A DNA stretch of 64,000 nucleotides from Bacteroidales bacterium (GTDB taxonomy: Bacteria; Bacteroidota; Bacteroidia; Bacteroidales; UBA932): assembly GCA_017458145.1 (NCBI GenBank), contig JAFTGA010000019.1:1-64000 (forward strand). The letters run 5' to 3'. The notes under the pieces were generated by a model. The model was not told the origin of the DNA. It did not search any database and saw nothing but the letters and a program-made list of their open reading frames with translations. The translations under genes and the position numbers were made by a program. Shown here one piece after another: positions 51,169 to 61,147 of the stretch. How positions within the stretch are numbered: position 1 is the stretch's first letter; every line of letters begins with the position of its first letter.

Positions 51169-54100
51169 TTATTTCTTCGACGCGGCCTTCTTGCGGGCGG
51201 CCACCTCGGCATCATACATAATCGGGGTACCGATCATAATGGAGGCGTAGGTACCGATCAGCACACCGAGGCACAGGGCCACGGACAAGCCGCGGATGGA
51301 CTCTCCGCCGAAGATCGCGATGGCGAGCATCGGGAGGAGGGTGGACACGGAGGTGTTCACGGTACGGGTGAGGGTCGCGTTGAGGGACTTGTTGACCGTC
51401 TGCTTGAAGTCATCGCTCGGATGGAGCGCGAGGTTCTCGCGGATGCGGTCGAAGATCACCACGTTGTCGTTGATGGCATAACCGATGATGGTCAGAATGG
51501 CCGCGATGAAGGTCTGGTCCACGTCCAGGTTGAACGGCAGGATGCCGCTGAACAGGGAGAAGAAGCCGATGATGATGATCGCGGTGTGCGCCAGGGAGAC
51601 GACGCCGCCCAGACCCCAGTTCCAGCCCTTGAACCGCACGGCGATGTAGGCGAAGATGACGAGCAGGGCGAGGATGATGGAGATGATGGCGTTGCGCTTG
51701 ATGTCGTTGGCAATGGAGGCGCCCACCTTGTCTGAGGAGATGATACCGTTCGGGTTCTCCAGCGTGGAGGTGAAGCCCTCGAGGGTCACGGGCTCCACGT
51801 AGAAGTCCTTCAGGGACTCGTAGAGCATGCCTTCGATCTCGGCGTCCACGGTGCTGGACTCATCCTTGAACTTGTAGGAGGTGGTGATCTTCATCTGGCT
51901 GTCGCCGCCGAACTGCTTGACCTCGACGGAGGACTCGGGATCCGCCAGGTTGAAGGTCTTGTTCACGGCGGAGCGGACCTCCTCGGCGGTCACGGGCTTG
52001 TCGAAGCGGACGACGTAGGTGCGGCCGCCGGTGAAGTCGACGCCGTAGGTGAAGCCCTTGAGGAACATCGAGCCGAGGGCGATGACGATCAGCGCGCCGG
52101 AGATGATGTAGGACCACTTGCGGCCGTCCAGGAAGTTGATGTTCGTATTCTTGAGGAAACCGGCGGACCACTTGCTCTCGAAGGTGAGGCTCTTGCCCTT
52201 CTGGATGCGGTCGTCGATGATCAGTCGCGTGACGAAGATGGAAGTCAGCACGGAGGTGACGATACCGATGATGAGGGTGGTCGCGAAGCCCTTGATCGGA
52301 CCGGAGCCGAAGAAGAAGAGTACCAGACCGGTCAGCAGGGTGGTCACTTGGCCGTCGATGATGGCGGAATAGGCGTTCCGGTAGCCGTCGGCCACGGCTT
52401 TGCCGAGGCCCTTGCCGGCCTTGAGTTCCTCCTTGATGCGCTCGTAGATGATCACGTTGGCATCCACGGCCATACCCAGCGTCAGGACGAGACCGGCGAT
52501 ACCCGGCAGCGTCAGCACGGCGCCGAAGGCGGACAGGGTGCCGAACAGGAGCACGACGTTGGTGAGCAGGGCGACGTCAGCCACGAGGCCGGCGCCCTTG
52601 TAGAAGAGGAACATATAGAGGAGCACCAGGCAGAAGGCGATCAGGAAGGAGATCAGACCTGCGCGGATGGACTCGGCACCGAGGGACGGGCCGACCACCT
52701 GCTCCTGGACGATCGTGGCCGGGGCGGGAAGCTTGCCGGACTTGAGGACGTTGGTAAGGTCGGTGGCCTCGTCGATGGTGAAGTTGCCGGTGATGGAGGA
52801 GGAGCCTCCGGTGATCTCGGTCTGGACGGTCGGATAGGAATAGACCGTGCCGTCGAGCACGATGGCGACCTGGCGGCCGATGTTCTCCTTGGTCAGGCGG
52901 GCCCAGGTGTTGGCGCCCTCGGCGTTCATGGTCATGGATACGCCCGGGTTGCCGCCGCGGCGCTGGTCATAGTCCACGCGGGCGTCGGTCACGACACCGC
53001 CGTCGAGCGGGGCCTTGCCGTCGCGGGACGTGGCCTTGATGGCGACGAGTTCGTAGATGTTGTCGCTTTGCATATAGGAGGACGGCTGGACGGACCACAT
53101 CGGGCGGAATTCCGCCGGGAAGACGGCCTCGATCTCAGGCATCCGGAGGTACTTGTTGATGAGGGCGGTGTCGGCAGCGGCGGCGAAGCCGATGCAGGCG
53201 TTGCCGCGCATCCCGGAGGGGCTCAGCACGGCGTAGAGCGGGTTGGCCTTGCGGGCGGCGGCCATCGCGGCGTCATCGGAGGCGGCGTTCTGGGCCTGCA
53301 GCTCCTGGGCCACGGCGTCGTTCTCCGCGGCGGGGGCGGCCTGCTCTGCAGCGGGCTCATCCGCGGCGAGGAGCTCGGCCAGGCGGCTGTTGGCCTCGTC
53401 GAGGTAGGATGCCATCTCGTCGTAGGTGAAAGTCGGCCAGAACTCGAGGGAAGCGGTGCCCTGGAGCAGCTTGCGGACGCGCTCCGGCTCCTTCACGCCC
53501 GGGAGCTCCACGAGGATGCGGCCGGTGTTGCCGAGCTTCTGGATGGACGGCTGCGTGACGCCGAAGCGGTCGATACGGTTGCGCAGGACGTTGAAGGAGT
53601 TCGCGACGGCGCTCTCGGCCTCTTCCTTGATCACGGAGACGACCTGCTCGTCGGTGGACTCGGGCTTGATGCGGTCACGCATCTCATAGGTGCCGAAGAC
53701 CTGGGCGAGACGGGTGGCGGGGGCGACTTCCTTCCAGGCCTCAGCGAAGAGGGAGATGAAGTCGGACTGGGAGTTGACGCTGCGCTCCTTGGCCAGCGCG
53801 ATGGCGCGCTGGAACTCCGGGGTCTGGTTGCCGCCGGACAGGGCGCGGACCAGATCCTCGAGCTGCACCTGCAGCATCACGTTCATACCGCCCTTGAGGT
53901 CGAGGCCGAGGTTGATCTCCTGGTTCTGGACCTGCTTGAAGGTATAGCCCAAATAAACTTTTTCGCCGGAAATGGAATCTGTGTAGCGGCGGGCCTCGAT
54001 CTTACGGATGGAGTCGAGGTAGAAGGCACGGTCGGCCTCGTCGATCGCCGAGACATCGGCTTTCGCGGCCAGCTGTTCGGCGCGCTTCTCCGCCCGGTTG

Positions 54101-54195
54101 TTGTGAATCGAAGTCACCAGGGTGAAGGAAAGCTGCCAGAGGCAGGCGAGCAGGAGGCAGATCGTGACAAATCTGATAGCACCTTTGCTTTGCAT
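51169..54195 (-). CDS. secDF: Fused protein translocase subunit SecDF
   Basis: SecDF uses the proton-motive force to help pull preproteins through SecYEG. At 1008 aa this is the single-chain fusion typical of Bacteroidota. The SecD half has an N-terminal helix, GLDLKGGMNVMLQV near residue 97, a large periplasmic domain with an Ala/Glu-rich insert (about 265-320), and LTLGMAVDANVIIYERIKEE. The SecF half begins near residue 680 and contains the diagnostic VDFTGGRTYVVRF and GYAINDNVVIFDRIRENL. Both halves are complete. It is preceded by a -7 box embedded in an inverted repeat. Confidence 0.97.
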   Translation of the reverse strand: MQSKGAIRFVTICLLLACLWQLSFTLVTSIHNNRAEKRAEQLAAKADVSAIDEADRAFYLDSIRKIEARRYTDSISGEKVYLGYTFKQVQNQEINLGLDLKGGMNVMLQVQLEDLVRALSGGNQTPEFQRAIALAKERSVNSQSDFISLFAEAWKEVAPATRLAQVFGTYEMRDRIKPESTDEQVVSVIKEEAESAVANSFNVLRNRIDRFGVTQPSIQKLGNTGRILVELPGVKEPERVRKLLQGTASLEFWPTFTYDEMASYLDEANSRLAELLAADEPAAEQAAPAAENDAVAQELQAQNAASDDAAMAAARKANPLYAVLSPSGMRGNACIGFAAAADTALINKYLRMPEIEAVFPAEFRPMWSVQPSSYMQSDNIYELVAIKATSRDGKAPLDGGVVTDARVDYDQRRGGNPGVSMTMNAEGANTWARLTKENIGRQVAIVLDGTVYSYPTVQTEITGGSSSITGNFTIDEATDLTNVLKSGKLPAPATIVQEQVVGPSLGAESIRAGLISFLIAFCLVLLYMFLFYKGAGLVADVALLTNVVLLFGTLSAFGAVLTLPGIAGLVLTLGMAVDANVIIYERIKEELKAGKGLGKAVADGYRNAYSAIIDGQVTTLLTGLVLFFFGSGPIKGFATTLIIGIVTSVLTSIFVTRLIIDDRIQKGKSLTFESKWSAGFLKNTNINFLDGRKWSYIISGALIVIALGSMFLKGFTYGVDFTGGRTYVVRFDKPVTAEEVRSAVNKTFNLADPESSVEVKQFGGDSQMKITTSYKFKDESSTVDAEIEGMLYESLKDFYVEPVTLEGFTSTLENPNGIISSDKVGASIANDIKRNAIISIILALLVIFAYIAVRFKGWNWGLGGVVSLAHTAIIIIGFFSLFSGILPFNLDVDQTFIAAILTIIGYAINDNVVIFDRIRENLALHPSDDFKQTVNKSLNATLTRTVNTSVSTLLPMLAIAIFGGESIRGLSVALCLGVLIGTYASIMIGTPIMYDAEVAARKKAASKK

Positions 54196-54227
54196 AAATA
54201 TGGTAATTTAAATATAATTCACAAAAT

Positions 54228-54275
54228 AGTCCGCAAAGTTAGTATTTTTCTGAAAAGAAAGAAACTTTGCGGACT
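54228..54275 (-). promoter_or_regulatory. secDF promoter box inside a 13-base inverted repeat
   Basis: A perfect 13-base inverted repeat (54228-54240 with 54263-54275) with a 22-base spacer covers the minus-strand -7 box TAACTTTG (54241-54234). It lies between the floA stop and secDF. It could be an operator or an RNA hairpin that ends floA transcription. Confidence 0.55.
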
Positions 54276-54306
54276 GAATTTGCGAATTTAAGGTGCGGAG
54301 CACCTG

Positions 54307-55251
54307 CTATTTCGCGATGTTTTCGCGCATTTCGGTGTCGGCCTGGATGTTCTTCATCCGGTAATAGTCCATGATGCCGAGATTGCCGCTGCGGAAAGCC
54401 TCGGCCATGGCGAGGGGCACCTGCGCCTCGGCTTCGATGACCTTGGCCCGCGCCTCCTGCGCCTTGGCCTTCATCTCCTGTTCCTGAGCCACCGCCATCG
54501 CGCGGCGCTCCTCGGCGCGGGCCTGGGCGATGTTCTTGTCGGCATCGGCCTGGTCCATCTGCAGGACGGCGCCGATGTTCTTGCCCACGTCGATGTCGGC
54601 GATGTCGATCGAGAGGATCTCGTAGGCCGTGCCGGCATCGAGGCCCTTGCCCAGCACCAGCTTGGAGATGCTGTCCGGATTCTCGAGCACGGACTTGTGG
54701 CTCTCGGAGGAGCCGATGGAGGACACGATGCCCTCGCCCACGCGCGCCAGGATCGTCTCCTCGCCGGCGCCGCCGACGAGTTGTTTGATGTTCGCGCGCA
54801 CGGTCACGCGCGCCTTGGCGATCAGCTGGATGCCGTCCTTCGCCACGGCCGTGACGGGCGGGGTGTTGATGACCTTCGGATTCACGGACATCTGCACGGC
54901 TTCGAGCACGTCGCGGCCCGCCAGGTCGATCGCGGAGGCCATCTTGAAGTCCAGGGGGATGTTGGCCTTGTTGGCGGAGATGAGCGCCATCACGACCTTG
55001 GTCACATTGCCGCGTGCGAGATAATGCGCTTCCAGCTCATTGGCTTTCAGGGTGAGGCCGGCCTTGGTGCCGGTGATCAGGGCCATCACGATGGTGCGGG
55101 GGTTCACGCCCCTCCAGCGCATCAGCACAAGCTGGATCAGGGACACATACACGCCGGACAGGACGGCCTGGAACCACAGGGCCACCGGGAAGAACCACAG
55201 GATGATGACGAGACCGATGATCGCAATCGCGATCCAGATGACAGGATTCAT
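54307..55251 (-). CDS. floA: Flotillin-like protein FloA (UPF0365)
   Basis: FloA organises functional membrane microdomains. The 314-aa protein has an N-terminal membrane hairpin (about 4-28 and 29-45), then the flotillin/SPFH-like core with [12 protein letters not shown] and [39 protein letters not shown] follows, then a long helix (about 240-285, [25 protein letters not shown]) and a conserved [18 protein letters not shown] end. Length is normal. It lies 6 bases after the NfeD-family gene, the usual partner arrangement. Confidence 0.96.
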   Translation of the reverse strand: MNPVIWIAIAIIGLVIILWFFPVALWFQAVLSGVYVSLIQLVLMRWRGVNPRTIVMALITGTKAGLTLKANELEAHYLARGNVTKVVMALISANKANIPLDFKMASAIDLAGRDVLEAVQMSVNPKVINTPPVTAVAKDGIQLIAKARVTVRANIKQLVGGAGEETILARVGEGIVSSIGSSESHKSVLENPDSISKLVLGKGLDAGTAYEILSIDIADIDVGKNIGAVLQMDQADADKNIAQARAEERRAMAVAQEQEMKAKAQEARAKVIEAEAQVPLAMAEAFRSGNLGIMDYYRMKNIQADTEMRENIAK

Positions 55252-55257
55252 AAATGC

Positions 55258-55728
55258 TTATTCTTGGTTGACAGGTTTGACGACGGGTTTGTTCTCTTCG
55301 ATTGCGACGACTTCCACCGGCGTGCCGGCGGCGACCATCGTGTTGTCGTGGCTCTTGACCTCGCAGGAGACGGTGCCGAAGCGGCCCGTGCCCAGCGGCG
55401 CGAGGCGCGTGAAGGCGATGCCGCGGTCGCCCACGTGCACCTTCTCCGCCTCCGTGCCCACGCGGGAGGTCACTTCGGTCCTGAGTTCGAAGCGCTTCCA
55501 GGTCTTGGCGCGCAGCGCGAAGAAGAGCAGCACCGCGAGCACCACCACGGAAACCAGCAGGGTCCACCATCCGGCGGCGGGAGAGATGTCCGCGAAGGCG
55601 TACCAGCACGCGGCCACGAGCGAGCCGAGGCTCAGGAATCCGGCTACGCCCACGCCTGGGATAAGAAGCATTTCAACGAGCATCAGGATGATGCCCAGTA
55701 CGATGAGGGAAACGACGATCCACCACAT
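55258..55728 (-). CDS. NfeD-family membrane protein
   Basis: A 156-aa NfeD-like protein starting MWWIVVSLIVLGIILMLVEMLLIPGVGVAGFL. It has three transmembrane helices (about 2-20, 22-45, 52-75) and a C-terminal OB-like domain (VHVGDRGIAFTRLAPLGTGRF). NfeD proteins pair with flotillins, and floA follows directly. The frame is open 18 codons upstream, but the ATG at 55728 gives the usual short N-terminus and leaves room for a TATATTTG -7 box (55752-55759). Confidence 0.88.
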   Translation of the reverse strand: MWWIVVSLIVLGIILMLVEMLLIPGVGVAGFLSLGSLVAACWYAFADISPAAGWWTLLVSVVVLAVLLFFALRAKTWKRFELRTEVTSRVGTEAEKVHVGDRGIAFTRLAPLGTGRFGTVSCEVKSHDNTMVAAGTPVEVVAIEENKPVVKPVNQE

Positions 55729-55751
55729 AGAAAACACAGTTGATATCCGTA

Positions 55752-55759
55752 CAAATATA
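55752..55759 (-). promoter_or_regulatory. Candidate -7 promoter box of nfeD-floA
   Basis: On the minus strand this reads TATATTTG (TAnnTTTG), 23 bases before the ATG at 55728. Confidence 0.5.
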
Positions 55760-55761
55760 TA

Positions 55762-55793
55762 GAAAATCCGGCTCGTATGCAAGCCGGATTTTC
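55762..55793 (-). terminator. Terminator after malQ
   Basis: The arms GAAAATCCGGCT (55762-55773) and AGCCGGATTTTC (about 55782-55793) pair around an 8-base loop. It lies just after the malQ stop (55812) and ends the polysaccharide operon. Confidence 0.82.
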
Positions 55794-55811
55794 ATGGATT
55801 CACCGCAGCGC

Positions 55812-57674
55812 TTACGCCGTGCGGCGCGAATCCTTGACCATACCCTCGACGAGGACGTTGAGTTCGGAGGCTTTCAGCAGTTCGTCCACGTTGAAGTGCA
55901 GGCGGAAACGCCAGTGGTGCCTGGGATTGGCCGGTTCGTTGATCCGTTCCGCCATCCGGTCGGCGCGGCGCAGATCCTTGTCCAGCGCCACCCAGTCCTG
56001 CAGCGGGAAGATGGCGAGCATCGACGGGGAGTCGAGGAACTCCCACAGCATCCGGCGCACCTCCCACGGCTCCGGATCCGCCGGGCACTGCATGCGCAGG
56101 GTCTCCATATCGTGGCTGGAAGTGGCGCAGACGCTCAGATACTTCCATTCGCCTTCCTGCTCCATCCCGCGCATCTTCAGCGAGAGGATCTTCTCATGGT
56201 CCATCACGCCGGGCACGCAGTCGGGCACCATCCCGAGGTCTTCCCCGCAGGCGAGCATCCCCGTGGCGCCGAGCAGTTCGGGGAGCTTGCGCTCCGCATT
56301 GCGGCGCCAGAACGCGTCGTGGCGGTGGTAGAAAAAGTCGTTGTACAGGGCGCCGAAGCGCTCCTGCTGCCACTGCGGCAGGTTGTAGGAGGCGGGCGAA
56401 ATCAGCGGCTGGTACATCCCCGGATGGCGCGGATCCTCGTGGAAGAGCCCTTCGATGGGCAGCTGCAGGTAGTGGATCTCGTCGGCGGAATACGGGAGGG
56501 CCGGATTGAAGTGGCCCATCATGCCGCTCTGGAACTCCGTCGGGATCTCCCAGATACGGAAGAAGCCGAGGATGTGGTCGATGCGGAAGGCGTCGAAATA
56601 GCGGCTCATCTTGCGCAGACGCGCTTTCCACCAGGCGAAGTCGTCTTTCGCCATCTCTTCCCAGTTGTAGGTCGGGAAGCCCCAGTTCTGCCCGTCGGTG
56701 GAGAAATAGTCGGGCGGGGCGCCGGTCGAGGAGTCAAGGTTGAAGAGCTCCGGATGCCAGTAAGCCTCGGCGCTGTCGGCGCTCACGCCGATCGGCAGGT
56801 CGCCCTTGAGCGAGACGCCCTTGGCGCGGGCATAGTCCACTTCTTCGCCGAACTGCTTGTCCAGGTGGTACTGCATCCAGCAATAATACTCCGGCTCCAA
56901 CTTGTCGCGCCGGGCGCAGAAGGCGGCATACTCTTCCAGCCAGTAGGCGTTCTCCTTGACGAATCTCTTGTAGGCGGCGGAGGCGCAGTCCCGCTCGCCG
57001 CGCGCCTCGAAGGCCTGGCGGATGTAGGCCATCTTGGCTTTGAACACCTTCGGATAGTCCAGCTCCGGCAGGGCGTTGAGTGCGGCCTGCTGCTTCCTGA
57101 AGGCGGCGTCGGCCTTGATCCCGAGGTCCTGCAGGTGGATGTAGAGCGGATGCAGGGCGAAGGTGGACACGGGGCTGTAGGGGTAAGAATCGGTCCAGGT
57201 GCCCTTGCGGGTGGTATCGTTGACCGGCAGCAGCTGGAGGATGCACTGCCCCGTGGCGGCGGCCCAGTCCACGAGCGGCCGCAGGTCGCGGAACTCGCCG
57301 ATGCCGAAGTCGTCCGCGCTGCGCAGCGAGAACACGGGCACCGCGGTACCCGCACCGCGGAATCCGGGACGGTCGAACATCGCCGCCTGGTGCTCGCGCG
57401 GGAACGGGCAGCCCGGAATCGGGCAGTCGATCCACGCATCCGTGATCACGGCGGCGCTCTTGCCGGCGTGGTGTTTCCACTCGGTGCGCACGATCAGTCC
57501 GTCCCGCATCACCACATAGGTATAATCCTTCAGGGCCGCGGCGGGACAGTTCTTGACCGTCACGCTCCAGATCGCGCCCTCGCCCCACTGCATGGGGTAT
57601 TTCTTGTCCTGGAGGACCAGCGCGAGGCTCTCGCCCCACGCAGTCTCGTACTTTATCTTGAATGTTACTGTCAT
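55812..57674 (-). CDS. malQ: 4-alpha-glucanotransferase (MalQ, GH77)
   Basis: MalQ transfers glucan chains between maltodextrins, freeing glucose. The 620-aa protein has one CBM20-like starch-binding module at about 1-75 (TVTFKIKYETAWGE, then YTYVVMRDGLIVR). The GH77 barrel follows, with GAGTAVPVFSLRSADDFGIGEF, the nucleophile region FDAFRIDHILGFFRIWEIP and ACGEDLGMVPDCV as acid/base. Bacteroides MalQ is typically near 890 aa with two starch-binding modules, so this one is shorter. It overlaps the GH97 stop by 4 bases and is the last gene of the operon. Confidence 0.94.
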   Translation of the reverse strand: MTVTFKIKYETAWGESLALVLQDKKYPMQWGEGAIWSVTVKNCPAAALKDYTYVVMRDGLIVRTEWKHHAGKSAAVITDAWIDCPIPGCPFPREHQAAMFDRPGFRGAGTAVPVFSLRSADDFGIGEFRDLRPLVDWAAATGQCILQLLPVNDTTRKGTWTDSYPYSPVSTFALHPLYIHLQDLGIKADAAFRKQQAALNALPELDYPKVFKAKMAYIRQAFEARGERDCASAAYKRFVKENAYWLEEYAAFCARRDKLEPEYYCWMQYHLDKQFGEEVDYARAKGVSLKGDLPIGVSADSAEAYWHPELFNLDSSTGAPPDYFSTDGQNWGFPTYNWEEMAKDDFAWWKARLRKMSRYFDAFRIDHILGFFRIWEIPTEFQSGMMGHFNPALPYSADEIHYLQLPIEGLFHEDPRHPGMYQPLISPASYNLPQWQQERFGALYNDFFYHRHDAFWRRNAERKLPELLGATGMLACGEDLGMVPDCVPGVMDHEKILSLKMRGMEQEGEWKYLSVCATSSHDMETLRMQCPADPEPWEVRRMLWEFLDSPSMLAIFPLQDWVALDKDLRRADRMAERINEPANPRHHWRFRLHFNVDELLKASELNVLVEGMVKDSRRTA

Positions 57675-59860
57675 AGTCTCTCAAACGAAATCCCGAAACC
57701 GCCTCCCGGCGCCATCGTGAGGTCCAGGACGCTGTCCGGCGTGACGGTCTGCTTCGTGATCCGGTAGGCCTGCGGGTTGGTCTTGTAGTGGGAGTCGGGG
57801 GCGTCGGCGTAGACCGTGGCCTCGTAGCGGCCCGGTTCCAGGAAGTCCAGCTTCACGCTGAAGCTGCGCTCCTGAGCGTCCGTGACGCCGCCGCAGAACC
57901 ACTGCCCGGACCCCTTGGCCTTGCGGGCCACCACGATGTACTCCATCGGCTCGGCTTCCAGGTAACGGCTCTCGCTCCAGTCCACGGCCACGTCCTTGAT
58001 GAACTGGAAGGCGTCCATGAAACGGCTGTAATGCTCCGGCGTGTCGGCCGCCATCTGCAGCGGCGAATACATCGTCAGGTACAGGCCCAGCTGTCCGCCG
58101 ATGGTGGAATTGACATACGAGTCGTTGCCGCACCAGTCCTTGAGGTTCTGCTCGAAGATCCCCGGCGTGTAGTCCATCGGGCCGCCGTTGAGGCGCGTGA
58201 AGGGCAGGATGGCCGTATGGCCGGGCGTGATGCCGCCGAAGGCCTGGTATTCCGTGCCCATCGCGGATTCGTTGCCGATCAGGTTGGGATACGTGCGGCA
58301 CAGGCCGGTCGGACGCACCGCCTCGTGGGCGTTGACCATGATGTGGTGCCGGGCGGCTTCGGTGATGCAATACAGGTAGTGGTTGATCATCCACTGGCTG
58401 TAGTGGTGCAGGCCCTGCGGGAGGATGTCGCCCACGTAGCCGGACTTGACGGCGTCATAGCCGTAGCGGTTCATCAGAGAATAGGCCGCCTCCAGGTGGC
58501 GTTCGTAATTGCGGATGCTGGAGGAGGTCTCATGGTGCATCACCAGGCGGATGCCCTTCTTGTGGGCATAGGCATTGAGCGCGTCGATGTCGAAATCGGG
58601 ATACGGGGTCTGGAAGTCGAAGACGAAGTCCTTGTTACAATTGGCCCACTCTTCCCAGCCGATGTTCCAGCCCTCGACGAGCAGGGCGTCGAAGCCGTTC
58701 TCCGCGGCGAAGTCGATGTATTTGCGCACGTTGTCGTTGTTGGCGCTGTGGCGCCCGTTGGGCTGCGCGGCCTTGTAGTCGAAGCGGTCCAGGTGGATGC
58801 CGACGGCGTCGGTGTAGGCCCAGGAGCCCGCGCCCGCGATCATCTCCCACCACACGCCCATGTACTTGACGGGATGGATCCAGCTCACGTCATCCAGCGC
58901 GCAGGGCTCGTTGAGGTTGAGCACCAGGCGCGAGGCGAGCTGGTCCGTAGCCGAGGCGGCCACCTGTACGGTGCGCCAGGGGGTCCTGGCGGGGGTGGTC
59001 AGATTGCCCTTCCAGCCCTCTGCGTCCGGGGTGAGGTGGGCGCGCAGGGTGTGCGTCTTTTCGTCCACGAGCAGGTGCATGCAGGGGAAGTCCACCAGGG
59101 CGGCCTCGTGGATGTTGACATAGAGCCCGCCGGGGGTCTTCATCTGCAGGGAGGTCTGCACGCCGGAGGTGCTGAACGGGGTCTGGCTACTGTTGCCGCG
59201 CATCTTGTCGCGGAAATGCGCGCAGACTTCCGACAGCCGGGTGCAGTTGTACTCATACTCCTGGGTGTCGTAGTCGCCCGGGATCCACCAGGCGGTGTTG
59301 TCCTCCGCGCAGGCGAACTCGGTATTCTCCTCCTTGATCACGAAATGCACCAGGCTCTGGTCGCCGGGGAATTCGTAGCGGAAGCCCAGGCCGTCGTCGA
59401 ACAGGCGGAAGCGTACATCCATCCGGCGGCCGCTTTCCGGCTGCTTCAGCTGCACCAGCAGCTCGTTGTAGCAGTTGCGGATCTGCGACTCTTCGCCCCA
59501 GACCGGCTCCCAGACTTCGTCGAAGCTGTCCGTGGCCGTCCCGGCGAGTTCGAATCCGCGGTCGAAGGCGATGAGCCCTTCGCGGTCCCGCTTGCCGATG
59601 GAGCCGTCCGAACGGTAGTCCAGGTCTTCGGCCTTGACCACGCCGCGCAGGGTGAAGCCCAGGCGCCCCGGCGTCAGGACGGCCGTCCCCTCGCGCTCAA
59701 GGGAGTAGTACGGAGTACCGGCTTCGGACAGGTAGAAGGCCATCCGGAGATTGCCGTCCGGGGAGGAAAGCTCGGCCCGGGCCTGCGGAGCGGGGGCGGG
59801 AGCGGCGGTGCAGGCGGCCAGCAGCGCCGCCAGGGGGAGCAGAAGGTTCTTGAAAAGCAT
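57671..59860 (-). CDS. susB: GH97 alpha-glucosidase lipoprotein (SusB-like)
   Basis: SusB cleaves alpha-glucosyl bonds in maltooligosaccharides, usually in the periplasm. The 729-aa protein starts MLFKNLLLPLAALLAAC, a lipoprotein signal with Cys17. The GH97 N-domain follows, then the barrel with WWEMIAGAGSW and the acidic residues in VMHHETSSSIRNYE, VNAHEAVRPTGL and LIGNESAMGTEYQ, matching the calcium and catalytic glutamates of GH97. The frame opens earlier, but the signal peptide places the start at 59860. It is packed between a GH13 gene (13 bases) and malQ. Confidence 0.95.
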   Translation of the reverse strand: MLFKNLLLPLAALLAACTAAPAPAPQARAELSSPDGNLRMAFYLSEAGTPYYSLEREGTAVLTPGRLGFTLRGVVKAEDLDYRSDGSIGKRDREGLIAFDRGFELAGTATDSFDEVWEPVWGEESQIRNCYNELLVQLKQPESGRRMDVRFRLFDDGLGFRYEFPGDQSLVHFVIKEENTEFACAEDNTAWWIPGDYDTQEYEYNCTRLSEVCAHFRDKMRGNSSQTPFSTSGVQTSLQMKTPGGLYVNIHEAALVDFPCMHLLVDEKTHTLRAHLTPDAEGWKGNLTTPARTPWRTVQVAASATDQLASRLVLNLNEPCALDDVSWIHPVKYMGVWWEMIAGAGSWAYTDAVGIHLDRFDYKAAQPNGRHSANNDNVRKYIDFAAENGFDALLVEGWNIGWEEWANCNKDFVFDFQTPYPDFDIDALNAYAHKKGIRLVMHHETSSSIRNYERHLEAAYSLMNRYGYDAVKSGYVGDILPQGLHHYSQWMINHYLYCITEAARHHIMVNAHEAVRPTGLCRTYPNLIGNESAMGTEYQAFGGITPGHTAILPFTRLNGGPMDYTPGIFEQNLKDWCGNDSYVNSTIGGQLGLYLTMYSPLQMAADTPEHYSRFMDAFQFIKDVAVDWSESRYLEAEPMEYIVVARKAKGSGQWFCGGVTDAQERSFSVKLDFLEPGRYEATVYADAPDSHYKTNPQAYRITKQTVTPDSVLDLTMAPGGGFGISFERL

Positions 59861-59873
59861 TGCGGTCGTAAAG

Positions 59874-61139
59874 TTAATAAATAATCCAGCCCCAAGGGTC
59901 AAGCGTGACGGTTTTTTCGCCGGTATTCACCTCGACCGGTTCCGCTGTCAGGTTGGCCCAGACCGTGACGGAGTCCTGTCCGGCGCTGCGGCGGAAGGCC
60001 AGTACGCCCTCCGGGACCGTGTCGATATACTCGGCGGGAGCGCCCGTCCCGCCCGCCGCCAGGCAGGGATGCGCGTGGCGCAGGGCGACCAGGTCCCGGA
60101 TGAAGGTGGTGTAGCCGTTCGGGCTCCAGTCCGTGACGGGATCCTTCTCGAAGAAGGCCAGGCGGCGCGTCAGGCCGATCTCCTGGCCCGTATAGACCAG
60201 CGGCTGGCCCTTGGGCAGGGTGAAGCAGAGCACCGCCATCACCTCGGCGGCGTCGCCCATCCGCTCGAATTCGCTGCCCGCCCAGGAATTCTCGTCGTGG
60301 TTGGAGGTGAACATCAGGCGGTAGCCGTCCGCGCCCATCCAGGCGTCATCCTCGTCCAGGTATGTCCGCAGGTCCTTCACGCCCTTCTTGCCCTGGGCGA
60401 TGTCGTTGAGCAGGTGGTGGAGCTTCCAGGCATAGGTGGCATCGAAGAGCGCGGCAAGCTCCGGGTTTTCGGCCTCGGCCAGCAGATAGATGTCGGGGTA
60501 GTCGCGCCGGATGCCGGGCAGGATCCCCTTCCAGAAAGTGGCAGGCATCTCGGCCGCGGCGTCGCAGCGGAAGCCGTCCACGCCCCGCTCGAGCCAGAAG
60601 CGCATGCACTCGTCCTGGGCGGCCCAGACGGCCTCGTTCCTGTAGTTGAGGCTGCGGGTGTCGGTCCAGTCGTATTCCCAGACGGCGCGGCCCAGCGAGT
60701 CGCGCTCGTAAAAGTCCGCGGGCTTGCCCTCCATCCACACATGGTCGGGCGCCGTCTGGTTGGCCACCCAGTCGAGAATGACCTTGAATCCAGCCTTGTG
60801 CGCGGCGGCGAGCAGGTCGTCGAAGTCCTGCATCGTGCCGAACTCGGGATTGACCTTGGTATAGTCGGAAATGGCATAGTAGGAGCCCAGGCTGCCCTTG
60901 CGCTCCACCTGGCCGATCTCGTACATCGGCATCAGCCAGAGGATGTCCACGCCGAGGTCCCTGAGCCGGGGAAGCTGGGCCTCGACGGCCTTGAAGGTCC
61001 CTTCGGGCGAGAACTGGCGGATATTGACCTCATAAACCACGGTGTTGCGGGTCCATTCTGGGTGCAGGGGTGCGGCGGACCGCTTGCAGGCGGACAGGCA
61101 GAGCAGCGCCGCCAGCAGGAAGAGAAGCGTTTTTTTCAT
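59874..61139 (-). CDS. GH13 alpha-amylase-family lipoprotein
   Basis: A 421-aa exported GH13 enzyme, probably acting on maltooligosaccharides. The signal MKKTLLFLLAALLCLSAC (Cys18) marks a lipoprotein. The GH13 conserved regions appear in order: VILDWVANQTAP (region I), DGFRCDAAAEMP with the nucleophile Asp (region II), LLAEAEN with the acid Glu (region III) and FTSNHDENSW (region IV). A short C-terminal beta domain closes it. Specificity is not clear. It lies 8 bases after the SusA-like gene in a tight operon. Confidence 0.94.
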   Translation of the reverse strand: MKKTLLFLLAALLCLSACKRSAAPLHPEWTRNTVVYEVNIRQFSPEGTFKAVEAQLPRLRDLGVDILWLMPMYEIGQVERKGSLGSYYAISDYTKVNPEFGTMQDFDDLLAAAHKAGFKVILDWVANQTAPDHVWMEGKPADFYERDSLGRAVWEYDWTDTRSLNYRNEAVWAAQDECMRFWLERGVDGFRCDAAAEMPATFWKGILPGIRRDYPDIYLLAEAENPELAALFDATYAWKLHHLLNDIAQGKKGVKDLRTYLDEDDAWMGADGYRLMFTSNHDENSWAGSEFERMGDAAEVMAVLCFTLPKGQPLVYTGQEIGLTRRLAFFEKDPVTDWSPNGYTTFIRDLVALRHAHPCLAAGGTGAPAEYIDTVPEGVLAFRRSAGQDSVTVWANLTAEPVEVNTGEKTVTLDPWGWIIY

Positions 61140-61147
61140 ATCCGGGA

